A stretch of DNA of 7,693 nucleotides from Oscillospiraceae bacterium (GTDB lineage Bacteria; Bacillota_A; Clostridia; Oscillospirales; Oscillospiraceae), in the NCBI GenBank assembly GCA_017539885.1, contig JAFYCC010000035.1, positions 1 through 7,693 on the forward strand, given 5' to 3'. Shown piece after piece: positions 1 to 6,174 of this stretch. The notes under the pieces are model-generated. The model saw only the letters and a program-made list of their open reading frames with translations. It was not told the origin of the DNA and ran no database searches. Numbering within the stretch: position 1 is the first letter of the stretch; each line of letters opens with the position of its first letter. The position numbers and the translations under genes are program-made.

Positions 1-70
1 CCTGCGCGCCTGCGGCGTGTCGGACGAACTTGCCGCGAAGCTGAAGGCCCGCCTGCTGGGAAAGGACTGA
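1..70 (+). CDS. C-terminal end of a tandem tyrosine phosphatase paralogue (partial)
   Basis: Only the last 22 codons and the TGA stop at 68-70 lie in the window; the frame begins at base 2. The visible residues LRACGVSDELAAKLKARLLG agree with the C-terminus of the next gene (LRACGVPDELAARLKARLLG) at all but two positions, and about 52 of 63 bases match, most differences being synonymous. This makes it very probably a second copy of the same phosphatase family, lying 35 bp upstream in the same direction and probably in the same transcript. The catalytic loop is outside the window, so activity cannot be judged. The assignment rests on similarity to the neighbour rather than on any motif of its own. 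Confidence 0.75.
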   Translation, partial: LRACGVSDELAAKLKARLLGKD

Positions 71-105
71 GCCGAAACTGAATAGAGGATAAGGGGGAGA
101 AAACC

Positions 106-849
106 ATGCAGAATCATTACAGAAAACTGCCGCTGATCGGTCTTCATAACGCCCGCGAACTGGGCGGCTGGCATACGCCAGACGGCGTTACGCAGTACGG
201 CGTGTTTCTTCGCACGGACATGCACGAAGAGGTTACGCCGGAGGACATCGCATTCCTGAAGGACTACGGCGTGACGATGGACGTGGATCTGCGCGGCGCA
301 TCGGAACTGCGGCATCATCCGGATCCTCTGCGGGAGGAGCCCTGGTGTGAGTACGTGCATCTGCCCACGGTCGAGGAGACCGAGGAGAAGAATGTCGATC
401 CGAGCAAGTTCCGGCCGGATCCGAATTTCTCCATGTCCGCTGTGTACGTGCGCATGGCGGAGGACCGCAAGGACTGGGTGCGCAAGGTGTTCGAGGCCTT
501 CGGACGCTGCGAGGGCGTCGCGATGTATCACTGCACGCTGGGCAAGGACCGCACGGGCATCGTAACAGCACTGCTGCTCGGCAACTGCGGCGTCTCCGAT
601 GAGGACATCATCGCCGACTACAGCGTCACACAGGTCTATCTGAGCCGGATCATCGAGATCTACCGCGCGAAGTGGCCGCCGGAGGATAAGGACAGGGTCA
701 AGCCCATGTTCGGTACCCCGCCGGAGACCATGGAGACGCTGCTGGGACATCTGAACGAGAAATACGGCGGCATCCCGGAATACCTGCGCGCGTGCGGCGT
801 TCCGGACGAACTGGCGGCGCGGCTGAAAGCCCGTCTGCTGGGGAAATAA
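106..849 (+). CDS. Tyrosine/serine protein phosphatase, Y_phosphatase3-type (CX5R)
   Basis: This is a 247-residue cytosolic phosphatase of the bacterial tyrosine-phosphatase-like family (Y_phosphatase3, related to MptpB/LipA-type enzymes), hydrolysing phosphotyrosine, phosphoserine/threonine or phosphoinositide esters through a cysteinyl-phosphate intermediate. The signature is seen directly: HCTLGKDRTG, with the nucleophile Cys143 and the phosphate-binding Arg149. Lys147-Asp148 lie inside the loop, as is usual in this family. N-terminal family motifs are also present: NARELGG at 15-21, FLRTD at 34-38 and DLRGASE at 61-67. The C-terminal helix YGGIPEYLRACGVPDEL is typical. The length is normal and there is no signal peptide or membrane segment. 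The start follows a strong AGGGGGAG site at 92-99. The preceding gene ends 35 bp upstream and appears to be a paralogue. The physiological substrate cannot be inferred from the sequence. Confidence 0.9.
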   Translation: MQNHYRKLPLIGLHNARELGGWHTPDGVTQYGVFLRTDMHEEVTPEDIAFLKDYGVTMDVDLRGASELRHHPDPLREEPWCEYVHLPTVEETEEKNVDPSKFRPDPNFSMSAVYVRMAEDRKDWVRKVFEAFGRCEGVAMYHCTLGKDRTGIVTALLLGNCGVSDEDIIADYSVTQVYLSRIIEIYRAKWPPEDKDRVKPMFGTPPETMETLLGHLNEKYGGIPEYLRACGVPDELAARLKARLLGK

Positions 850-857
850 AGAAACGC

Positions 858-886
858 TTGAAAGACGGCATGTTCTGTTATATAAT
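858..886 (+). promoter_or_regulatory. Sigma-A-type promoter for the foldase gene
   Basis: TTGAAA at 858-863 and a perfect TATAAT at 881-886 are separated by exactly 17 nt. Transcription would start near 893, giving a leader of about 60 nt before the ATG at 953. The -35 box begins 9 bp after the phosphatase stop codon, so the foldase gene has its own promoter even if some read-through occurs. No terminator is visible between the phosphatase gene and this promoter. Confidence 0.8.
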
Positions 887-909
887 ATTAAATTGCTGTT
901 GAAAGCGAT

Positions 910-923
910 CGGCCTTCGGGCCG
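910..923 (+). other. Small UUCG-capped hairpin in the foldase 5' leader
   Basis: CGGCC (910-914) and GGCCG (919-923) form a 5-bp stem closed by a TTCG tetraloop, an exceptionally stable small RNA hairpin. It lies about 17 nt after the predicted transcription start and 14 nt before the AAAAGGA ribosome binding site (937-943). No T-tract follows, so it is not a canonical terminator. It may stabilise the 5' end of the mRNA; that role is inference. Confidence 0.5.
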
Positions 924-952
924 CGAATATGAAACGAAAAGGATGAAAGCCT

Positions 953-2518
953 ATGAGTGCCTCTCAGGAGAAAAGAAAGCGGAACAGCGAGCGCAGCGCC
1001 GAACTGGAAAAAGCTGCTGCCGAAAAGGCCGCGGAGGCAAAAAAGAAGAGCCTGAAGAAAGTCCGAAACATCATCATAGCGGTCGTCGTCGTACTGGTGA
1101 TCGCCGCGATTTTTGTCATCAACTCCAACCTGTTCTACAACGGCATGACCGCCGTGGAGGTGAACGGGACAAAGTACACGGCCGCCGAGGTCAATTACCT
1201 TTACCGCACGATCTATTCCAATTATCTCAACCAGCTCAACTCGGTCGGCCAGCAGTACGGCATGGACGCGTCGAGCTACGCGGAGATGATGGGTCTCGAC
1301 ACGACCAAGGCCCTCGACAAGCAGGTCTATCCCTATGGCGAGAACGGGCAGACCTGGGCAGAGTATTTCCGGGATCAGACGCTGGAGAATCTGCGTACGC
1401 TGACGATGCACAAGGACATGGCAGACGCGGAAGGCATCACGCTTTCGCAGGAGGATCTCGACGAGATCGATTCCGATCTGTCCGTCTATGAGTATTACGC
1501 CTCGATGAGCGGCTACAGCGATCTCAAGCAGTATCTTGCCGCACAGTTCGGCAAGGGCGTGACGCTGGATACGGTCCGCAAGATGGCGCAGCTCAGCCAG
1601 CTCTCCGTCAACTACGCGCAGAAGAAGCTGGAGAGCTTCACCTATCCGGATGAGGAACTTGACGCGTGGTACTCTGAGCACAGCGACGAGTACGACATGA
1701 TCACCTTCCGCCAGACCTTCTTCAACGGAAGCGGCACGACCATTTCCTCCGATCCCACGGAGGAGGACAATGCGCATGCGATGGAGCACGCCAAGAGCGA
1801 CGCCGAGACGCTGATGGGCATGGCCACGGACGAGGAGAGCTTTGAGCGCCTCGCTGCCGGCCAGGAGGGACGCGAGCCCAATCCGGAGCCGAGCGGCCGT
1901 ACCCATGGGATGGGATCGAACCTCAGCACCTATTATAAGGAATGGCTGCTCGACGAGGCACGTCAGCCGGGCGACATGGAAGTGCTCGAGGGCTACAACG
2001 GCTACTATGTTGTGTACTTCATCGGCCGTGACGACAACAGCTACGCCATGCGTCAGGTCCGTCAGATCCTCGTCAAGGCTGCCGCGGACGACAGCGGCAA
2101 TTACCCTGATGAGGCAAAGGAAGTCGCTCTGGAAACGGCTACGGAATACCTGAGCGAGTGGAAGAACGGCGAGGCCACCGAGGAGAGTTTCGCGGAGCTG
2201 GCACGGCAGCACAGCGAGGACACCGGTTCGGCTGAGAACGGCGGCCTGTATGACCGCGTCGTGCGCAACACCTACGTGCAGGAATTTGAGGACTTCGCGT
2301 TTGACGAGAGCCGCAAGAGCGGCGACACGGGCATCGTGTACGGCGAGAGCAGCAGCTATGCCGGCTATCACGTGATGTACTATGTCGGCGAAGGCCAGCG
2401 CTACGACCGGTTCATCGCCGAGAGCGAGCTTCGCAACGAGGCGATGGAGGACTGGGAGACTGTGAACGTGGGCAATTACCACGCGACCACCGGCTTCAGT
2501 TTCCGTTTCGTCAAGTAA
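953..2518 (+). CDS. Membrane-anchored PrsA/SurA-like foldase, parvulin-type peptidylprolyl isomerase
   Basis: This 521-residue protein probably acts outside the membrane, assisting folding of exported proteins by cis-trans isomerisation of prolyl bonds. Residues 1-38 are a highly charged Lys/Glu/Ala-rich cytoplasmic tail. Residues 39-57 are one hydrophobic segment (NIIIAVVVVLVIAAIFVI) with no lipobox cysteine, so this is an uncleaved type II anchor rather than a PrsA lipoprotein. Residues about 66-235 resemble a SurA-type N-terminal chaperone region. Residues 366-480 are a recognisable rotamase domain: VRQILV, then FAELARQHSEDTGSAENGG, then GYHVMYYVGEG. Residues 247-358 look like a second, diverged copy (EESFERLAAGQ, then GYNGYYVVYFIG). 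The start is supported by AAAAGGA at 937-943; the ATG at 943 is out of frame. A promoter precedes the gene. A 534-residue open frame on the opposite strand is a composition shadow. Confidence 0.88.
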   Translation: MSASQEKRKRNSERSAELEKAAAEKAAEAKKKSLKKVRNIIIAVVVVLVIAAIFVINSNLFYNGMTAVEVNGTKYTAAEVNYLYRTIYSNYLNQLNSVGQQYGMDASSYAEMMGLDTTKALDKQVYPYGENGQTWAEYFRDQTLENLRTLTMHKDMADAEGITLSQEDLDEIDSDLSVYEYYASMSGYSDLKQYLAAQFGKGVTLDTVRKMAQLSQLSVNYAQKKLESFTYPDEELDAWYSEHSDEYDMITFRQTFFNGSGTTISSDPTEEDNAHAMEHAKSDAETLMGMATDEESFERLAAGQEGREPNPEPSGRTHGMGSNLSTYYKEWLLDEARQPGDMEVLEGYNGYYVVYFIGRDDNSYAMRQVRQILVKAAADDSGNYPDEAKEVALETATEYLSEWKNGEATEESFAELARQHSEDTGSAENGGLYDRVVRNTYVQEFEDFAFDESRKSGDTGIVYGESSSYAGYHVMYYVGEGQRYDRFIAESELRNEAMEDWETVNVGNYHATTGFSFRFVK

Positions 2519-2534
2519 CCGAAAACAGATCTGT

Positions 2535-2560
2535 CACAGGCCGCCGTCCGGCGGCCTGTG
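2535..2560 (+). terminator. Strong hairpin without U-tract between foldase and DUF4870-like genes
   Basis: CACAGGCCGCC (2535-2545) pairs perfectly over 11 bp with GGCGGCCTGTG (2550-2560) around a 4-nt GTCC loop, beginning 17 nt after the foldase stop codon. The sequence after it, GCTTCACAAT, has no T-run, so classical intrinsic termination would be weak. It may instead be a partial terminator, a 3'-end stabiliser or an RNase processing boundary between two co-transcribed genes, because the next ribosome binding site begins only 11 nt later (2571-2580). The hairpin itself is certain; its role is not. Confidence 0.5.
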
Positions 2561-2588
2561 GCTTCACAATGGAGAAAGGAACCCGCAA

Positions 2589-2978
2589 ATGTCAGATTTT
2601 AAGGAAGATTTTGAAAAGATCATAAACACGGAGGATTCGACCTCTTCTTTCGACCCGGCGGACGTCAGGGGGAATCTGGCCATGTCGATCCTTGCCTATC
2701 TGTCCGTGCTTGTGCTCATCCCGCTGTTTCTGGCGAAGAACTCCAGGTTTGCCCGGTATCACTGCAATCAGGGTCTGATCCTCATGATCGTCGAGGTCGT
2801 CTGCTGGATCGTGCTCGGCATCTTGGGCGGACTGCCGCTCATCGGATGGATCTTCCGTCTGGTCAACGGCGTGCTCGGCGTCCTGTTCCTGATTCTGAGC
2901 ATTATCGGCATCGTCAATGTCGTCAACGGCAGAGCCAAGGCGCTGCCCGTGATCGGCAGCTTCCGCATCCTCAATTGA
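2589..2978 (+). CDS. Small DUF4870/Tic20-like integral membrane protein
   Basis: A 129-residue protein of the DUF4870 family, which is related to chloroplast Tic20; the bacterial function is not known. Residues 1-25 are an acidic cytoplasmic leader. Hydrophobic segments follow at about 29-49, 63-81 and 86-111, so three or four membrane spans depending on how the last stretch is divided. The family signature FARYHCNQG sits at 54-62 between the first two segments (commonly F-x-R-F/Y-H-x-N-Q-G), and the end ALPVIGSFRILN is also typical of Clostridia members as I remember them. Length is normal. The start is fixed by an excellent GGAGAAAGGA site at 2571-2580. No clear promoter lies in the 70-bp gap after the foldase gene, so co-transcription is likely, modulated by the hairpin at 2535-2560. 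Confidence 0.82.
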   Translation: MSDFKEDFEKIINTEDSTSSFDPADVRGNLAMSILAYLSVLVLIPLFLAKNSRFARYHCNQGLILMIVEVVCWIVLGILGGLPLIGWIFRLVNGVLGVLFLILSIIGIVNVVNGRAKALPVIGSFRILN

Positions 2979-2984
2979 TCTCGG

Positions 2985-3033
2985 ACATTGAAAAGAGCCG
3001 CGTGCCATACAGGCGCGCGGCTCTTTTCAATGT
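2985..3033. terminator. Bidirectional intrinsic terminator between convergent genes
   Basis: An 18-bp perfect stem (2985-3002 with 3016-3033) extends inward by one G-T wobble and two further pairs to a 7-nt CATACAG loop. The core is GAGCCGCG/CGCGGCTC. It is flanked on one side by AAAA and on the other by TTTT, so both strands present a GC stem followed by CUCUUUUCAAUG. It lies 6 bp after the stop at 2978 and 7 bp beyond the stop of the minus-strand gene (3041-3043), so it can end transcription from both directions. Confidence 0.9.
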
Positions 3034-3040
3034 GCGGCGG

Positions 3041-3808
3041 TCATTCTTTCTCTTTTGTCTCTCCGGCCAGGCGGGCGGCGACGGCAAGCAGAAGCAGCGA
3101 CGGGCACAGCAGCGTGAGCCTGTCGCCGAGACTGCCGGGATCGGCCAGAGACAGGATGCTCAGAAACGGAGCGAGCTGGCAGAAGAAGAGCAGCTGAGGA
3201 CGCCTGGGCTTGTCATAGGCAAGGCCTGCGAAATAGAACCAGCCGAGAATGCCCGCAGCGACCGCCAGCAGCGGCATGCAGAAACTCCACACGACAGGGT
3301 TGGAGTCGTTGGCTTTGTAGATCGCGATCAGGCGCAGGCAGCCGCAGATGACCGGTACCGTGCAGCAGAGGCAGCGCGCCGCGACGCCTGCCGTCGCGCT
3401 CAGGGAGAGCGCCGCCATGCAGAGACCGGAGAACAGCGCGAGCAGGGAGAGGTAGACGTAGAAAACGCTGACGCCTCCGCGAAGCGAGGCGATCAGCTGA
3501 AGAAGCCCGCCGACGGCGGTGAGGATCCCCATTCCGGCGCAGAAGAAACGGTAGACGGTGCTGCCGCCCGCAAAAAAGTCGAGTCCGGGCGTCTCGGGCA
3601 GCCGGGCGCGCAGGCGCAGCGTCTGCAGCAGCTGGACGGCGGCAACGGCGATGACCAGAGCGATCAGAATGCGGCTTGCTGCCGCGCCGGAGCGCATGAG
3701 TCCCGTTTCCGCATCAAAGGCGGAGCTCAGCTGCAGCCAGCGCACGAAAAAGCCGAACGCACCGCCCACGGCGGCCGTTCCGATGAGAAGAACACTGTCT
3801 TTACGCAT
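3041..3808 (-). CDS. Uncharacterised polytopic membrane protein (about 7-8 spans)
   Basis: I do not recognise a named family. The 255-residue protein is strongly hydrophobic, with likely membrane spans near residues 5-24, 45-63, 86-107, 114-135, 145-164, 172-195, 206-220 and 231-247, joined by short basic loops (LRLRAR at 64-69, YDKPRRP at 198-204). The first span is followed by FVRWLQLSSAFDAETGL (21-37). A similar 'R-x-x-Q-L-x-x-A-F-D-x-E-T-G-L' stretch occurs, as I recall, in hypothetical membrane proteins of Ruminococcaceae, so this is probably a lineage-specific conserved family. The cytoplasmic tail GETKEKE is charged. The start has only a poor ribosome binding site (GGGACGGG on the minus strand, 3825-3818) but is supported by a good promoter about 30 nt upstream. 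The long plus-strand frame over it is a shadow. Confidence 0.75.
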   Translation of the reverse strand: MRKDSVLLIGTAAVGGAFGFFVRWLQLSSAFDAETGLMRSGAAASRILIALVIAVAAVQLLQTLRLRARLPETPGLDFFAGGSTVYRFFCAGMGILTAVGGLLQLIASLRGGVSVFYVYLSLLALFSGLCMAALSLSATAGVAARCLCCTVPVICGCLRLIAIYKANDSNPVVWSFCMPLLAVAAGILGWFYFAGLAYDKPRRPQLLFFCQLAPFLSILSLADPGSLGDRLTLLCPSLLLLAVAARLAGETKEKE

Positions 3809-3832
3809 AGTGTATAGCCCGTCCCAACAGTT

Positions 3833-3852
3833 TAGAATACGGGGTTATTCTA
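3833..3852. repeat. Inverted repeat TAGAATA-N6-TATTCTA over the minus-strand promoter
   Basis: TAGAATA (3833-3839) and TATTCTA (3846-3852) are perfect 7-bp inverted arms around CGGGGT. On the minus strand the outer arm contains the -10 box TAGAAT, and the other arm covers the predicted start of transcription. That position suits a repressor operator for the membrane protein gene. Chance in an AT-rich promoter core is the alternative. Confidence 0.45.
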
Positions 3853-3875
3853 TACTGCTTTCGCCTATGCGTCAA
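3847..3875 (-). promoter_or_regulatory. Promoter for the minus-strand membrane protein gene
   Basis: Reading the minus strand, TTGACG (3875-3870) is followed after 17 nt by TAGAAT (3852-3847), each one mismatch from consensus with ideal spacing. Transcription would start near 3840, leaving a leader of about 31 nt before the ATG at 3808. Confidence 0.72.
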
Positions 3876-3896
3876 GACGAAAGGGATCATCCGCCT

Positions 3897-3919
3897 GTCG
3901 CAGCCGTGCCGGCTGCGAC
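3897..3919. repeat. Perfect 10-bp inverted repeat between divergent promoters
   Basis: GTCGCAGCCG (3897-3906) and CGGCTGCGAC (3910-3919) are exact inverted arms separated by TGC. The element sits between the -35 boxes of the two divergent promoters, so neither promoter would transcribe it. That favours a protein-binding operator over an RNA structure. A T6 run lies at 3928-3933, but 8 nt separate it from the stem, so it is a poor intrinsic terminator for rightward transcription. Both readings remain open. Confidence 0.5.
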
Positions 3920-3945
3920 GCGTGCGCTTTTTTATCGCTTTTCTC

Positions 3946-3974
3946 TTGCGCATGTGAGAATACTTTTTTATAAT
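3946..3974 (+). promoter_or_regulatory. Promoter for the cNMP-NhaC fusion gene
   Basis: A perfect TATAAT at 3969-3974 lies 17 nt after a weak TTGCGC (3946-3951). Transcription would start near 3981, about 37 nt before the ATG at 4018. The poor -35 box leaves room for an activator, possibly binding the palindrome at 3897-3919. Confidence 0.65.
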
Positions 3975-4017
3975 GATGGGAGAATCGCCCGGCTGTGTCA
4001 GATTGAAGGGGAACGAT

Positions 4018-5949
4018 ATGCCAACGAGACAGATCGACAAAGAGTATATCCGCGCCTTTTTCGGGATCGATAACAGTCCTGACGGTGAAGAGGAACTTGC
4101 GCAGATCAGCAGCAGGCTGGAGCGGCTCGTATACCGTAACGGACAGGATATCTGCACCATCGACGGCGAGCCGGACGGAATGTACTTCCTCGAATCCGGG
4201 ACTGCCGTCGTGCTCGACCGCGAGGGAGAGCAGATCAACGTCCTGCGCGAGGGGCAGTATTTCGGCGAATATGCCGTGCTCTCGCAGCAGCGGCGTCTGT
4301 CTACCGTGCGCTCCCATGGACAGACGGTCGTCCTGCGGCTGAGCAACGACGATATGATGGAAGTCCTTCGTCGGCATCCGAACGTTTACGGAGAACTGAT
4401 GAAGCGCGTCTACGGACAGGTGTCACAAAAGCACACGCAGCTTCTCACACTTTCCCGTATGCAGCGCGGCATACTGCGTTCGCCGAACAATGCCACACCC
4501 ATGACGGCGCTGCATATGGTGATCCATTACGGCGTGCTGGCGATCATATTTGCGATGTCGCTGCTGCTGATTCCCGAGGGGGCCGTGCTGCCGGTGTTCC
4601 TGGTGCCGCTGGCGGTGATGGTCGTTAACGCGATCGTCACGAAGCGCACGGTGGAGTCGCTCATCATTGCGGGAATGCTGGCTGCGGCAATGGCCTTCCG
4701 GAGCGGCGTTTTCCCGGGCTATACCGATGCGCTCATCGATACGCTCGCAGAACCCGGCAACGCTTTTACCGTGATCGTCATGGCGCTCATGGGCGGAGCC
4801 GTGGAACTGATCGAGGCGTCCGGCGCGGTGACGGCCTTTAAAAAGATCTGCGACCGGAAACTGAAAACGAGGCGGGGCACGCGGCTGGCCATGCTGGGCA
4901 TCCTCGCGGTGACCGCGATCGACGACTGCCTGAATATGCTCTGCGCCTCGACCAGCCTGCGTTCCGTAGCGGACGAGCAGAGAATCCCGCGCGAGGAGAC
5001 CGGCCTTTTCCTGAGCTTTTTGCCGACTACGCTCTGTTCCTTCATTCCGCTTTCACTCTGGGGCATATTCGTCGTTGGCGCAATCAATCCGGGACTCGGC
5101 GGCGACGCGATCGGACTGTTCTGCCGCTCCATTCCTTTCAATTTCTTTTCGATCGTGACGGTGCTGGTGCTGCTGCTGTATATCTTCGACCGTATCCCGC
5201 GCAGCAAAAAGCTGCGGGACGCGGAAAAGCGCGTTTCCGAGGGAGGACAGCTCTGGCCGGAGGGTTCGGAGCGTTATCTTCTCCGAGAGGATCCTGCCTT
5301 CTGGGGCAAGCTTGTCAACCTGATACTGCCGGTCATCGTGCTTGCCGTTGCATCGATGCTCTTACGCAGTCTGCACACCGGGAGTTTTGTTCTCGACAGC
5401 GCCTGCGGACTCGTGGCAACGCTCGTGTTCATGTTTTTTCTCTACTGCGTACAGGGACTGATGAGCCCGGAACAGTTTGTGGAGCATCTGATCTCCGGCG
5501 TCCAGAGCATGGTGCTGCCCATCCTGCTGTACCTTCTGGCGATGTGCCTTTCCACACTGCTCTCACAGGAGGGCGCGGAGAGCTTCTTCAGCGGCGCACA
5601 GCAGCTGCTGAGCGGCGTTTCCGGGCTGCTCCCGGCTACACTGTTCCTTGTCGCGACTCTGCTTTCGATGGCGCTCGGATCCTCCTGGGCGATGTTCGTG
5701 ATCGGATTTCCGGTCGCGATCCGTCTGGCCGGGGCAATGGATGTCAGTCTGCCACTCTGCGTGGGCGCGGTATGCGCGGCGGGCCTCGCAGGAGAGAAGC
5801 TCTGCCTCTTCTCAAGCGACAGCCTCTCTGTGGGCAGTTCCGTCGGCTGCGACCCTGAAGTGGTGCAGGCCGTGCGCATTCCCTACGCCCTGCTGTTTGC
5901 TCTGATCTCGCTGGTGCTCTATCTGCTTGCGGGGCTGTTCTGCACTTGA
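4018..5949 (+). CDS. Cyclic-nucleotide-binding domain fused to an NhaC-family Na+/H+ antiporter-like transporter
   Basis: A single 643-residue protein with two parts. Residues about 30-140 form a CRP/PKA-type cyclic-nucleotide-binding domain. Its phosphate-binding cassette FGEYAVLSQQRRLSTV (82-97) aligns without gaps to the PKA motif, keeping Gly83, Glu84, Arg93 and Thr96. Residues about 165-642 carry some 12 membrane spans of the NhaC antiporter family, with AIDDCLNMLCASTSLRSVAD (300-319), GSSWAMF (554-560) and GEKLCLFSSDSLSVGSSVG (592-610) matching the family's conserved regions as I know them. It would move Na+ and H+ (or an organic substrate, as some NhaC relatives do) across the cytoplasmic membrane, with the soluble domain as a likely ligand gate. 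The start is ATG 4018, behind AAGGGGA (4006-4012); the in-frame ATG at 3973 lies inside the -10 box and cannot be used from that promoter. Confidence 0.87.
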   Translation: MPTRQIDKEYIRAFFGIDNSPDGEEELAQISSRLERLVYRNGQDICTIDGEPDGMYFLESGTAVVLDREGEQINVLREGQYFGEYAVLSQQRRLSTVRSHGQTVVLRLSNDDMMEVLRRHPNVYGELMKRVYGQVSQKHTQLLTLSRMQRGILRSPNNATPMTALHMVIHYGVLAIIFAMSLLLIPEGAVLPVFLVPLAVMVVNAIVTKRTVESLIIAGMLAAAMAFRSGVFPGYTDALIDTLAEPGNAFTVIVMALMGGAVELIEASGAVTAFKKICDRKLKTRRGTRLAMLGILAVTAIDDCLNMLCASTSLRSVADEQRIPREETGLFLSFLPTTLCSFIPLSLWGIFVVGAINPGLGGDAIGLFCRSIPFNFFSIVTVLVLLLYIFDRIPRSKKLRDAEKRVSEGGQLWPEGSERYLLREDPAFWGKLVNLILPVIVLAVASMLLRSLHTGSFVLDSACGLVATLVFMFFLYCVQGLMSPEQFVEHLISGVQSMVLPILLYLLAMCLSTLLSQEGAESFFSGAQQLLSGVSGLLPATLFLVATLLSMALGSSWAMFVIGFPVAIRLAGAMDVSLPLCVGAVCAAGLAGEKLCLFSSDSLSVGSSVGCDPEVVQAVRIPYALLFALISLVLYLLAGLFCT

Positions 5950-5974
5950 CAGAAGACCGCTCCTGTGCGATAAT
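5946..5974 (+). promoter_or_regulatory. Near-consensus promoter of the molybdopterin gene leader
   Basis: A perfect TTGACA (5946-5951) and GATAAT (5969-5974, one mismatch) are 17 nt apart. The -35 box overlaps the stop codon of the transporter gene (5947-5949). Transcription would start near 5981, about 250 nt before the first start codon, which implies a long regulatory leader. A promoter this strong followed by a terminator is typical of attenuation control. Confidence 0.85.
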
Positions 5975-5990
5975 ACTCAGGAATTCAATA

Positions 5991-6150
5991 TTCGTTTCCG
6001 AGCCGGTCGGCCTAAAGGCTTTGCCCACGGACGATCGGACGACGGCGCCGATTCCGGCGTCTCAGAGTGGGAGGGGAAACGCTCCTGCTTTCCGTGTTTG
6101 AGAAGGAGACGGCCAGGTGTTTTCCACAAGGAGAATACCGCTTTCCGCAT
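5991..6150 (+). ncRNA. Structured leader, probable Moco (or tungsten cofactor) riboswitch
   Basis: Between the promoter and a terminator lies a folded, non-coding leader ahead of two molybdopterin genes. Pairings seen directly: CGTTTCC (5993-5999) with GGAAACG (6075-6081); CCCAC (6024-6028) with GTGGG (6067-6071), enclosing a small CGCCG/CGGCG hairpin (6046-6050 with 6055-6059); CTCCT (6082-6086) with AGGAG (6104-6108); and a 10-bp hairpin 6116-6125 with 6130-6139 (two wobbles, ACAA loop). GAGA at 6100-6103 could be a GNRA loop, and CCTAAAG at 6011-6017 resembles part of a tetraloop receptor; such elements are reported for Moco RNAs. Moco RNAs sense molybdenum cofactor and lie upstream of cofactor-synthesis and molybdoenzyme genes in many bacteria. 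The identification rests on context, architecture and remembered consensus, not a covariance search. The exact aptamer borders are uncertain. Confidence 0.65.
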
Positions 6151-6174
6151 CTATATTATTAATGCGTGAACGGG

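Noticed and set aside
878..2482. 534-codon open frame on the minus strand opposite the foldase gene
   Set aside because: The translation is a low-complexity Val/Leu/His/Arg/Ala-rich string with no recognisable domain and no supporting start site. The plus strand holds a clear PPIase with promoter and ribosome binding site. Long antisense frames are common in GC-rich genes.
2846..3817. 323-codon plus-strand open frame across the terminator and the minus-strand membrane gene
   Set aside because: It begins inside the DUF4870-like gene, reads through a strong terminator and gives a Gln/Arg/Ala-rich product with no domain. The minus strand encodes a coherent membrane protein.
3897..3933. Palindrome plus T6 run as an intrinsic terminator
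   Set aside because: Eight nucleotides separate the stem from the T-run and no gene ends upstream on that strand, so it is recorded as an inverted repeat rather than a terminator.
3973..4017. Upstream in-frame ATG giving 15 extra residues on the cNMP-NhaC protein
   Set aside because: This ATG overlaps the TATAAT box, so it would precede the transcription start. The ATG at 4018 has a proper AAGGGGA site.
5927..6169. 80-codon plus-strand frame across the leader
   Set aside because: It starts inside the transporter gene before the promoter and has no ribosome binding site or domain. The region is better explained as structured RNA.
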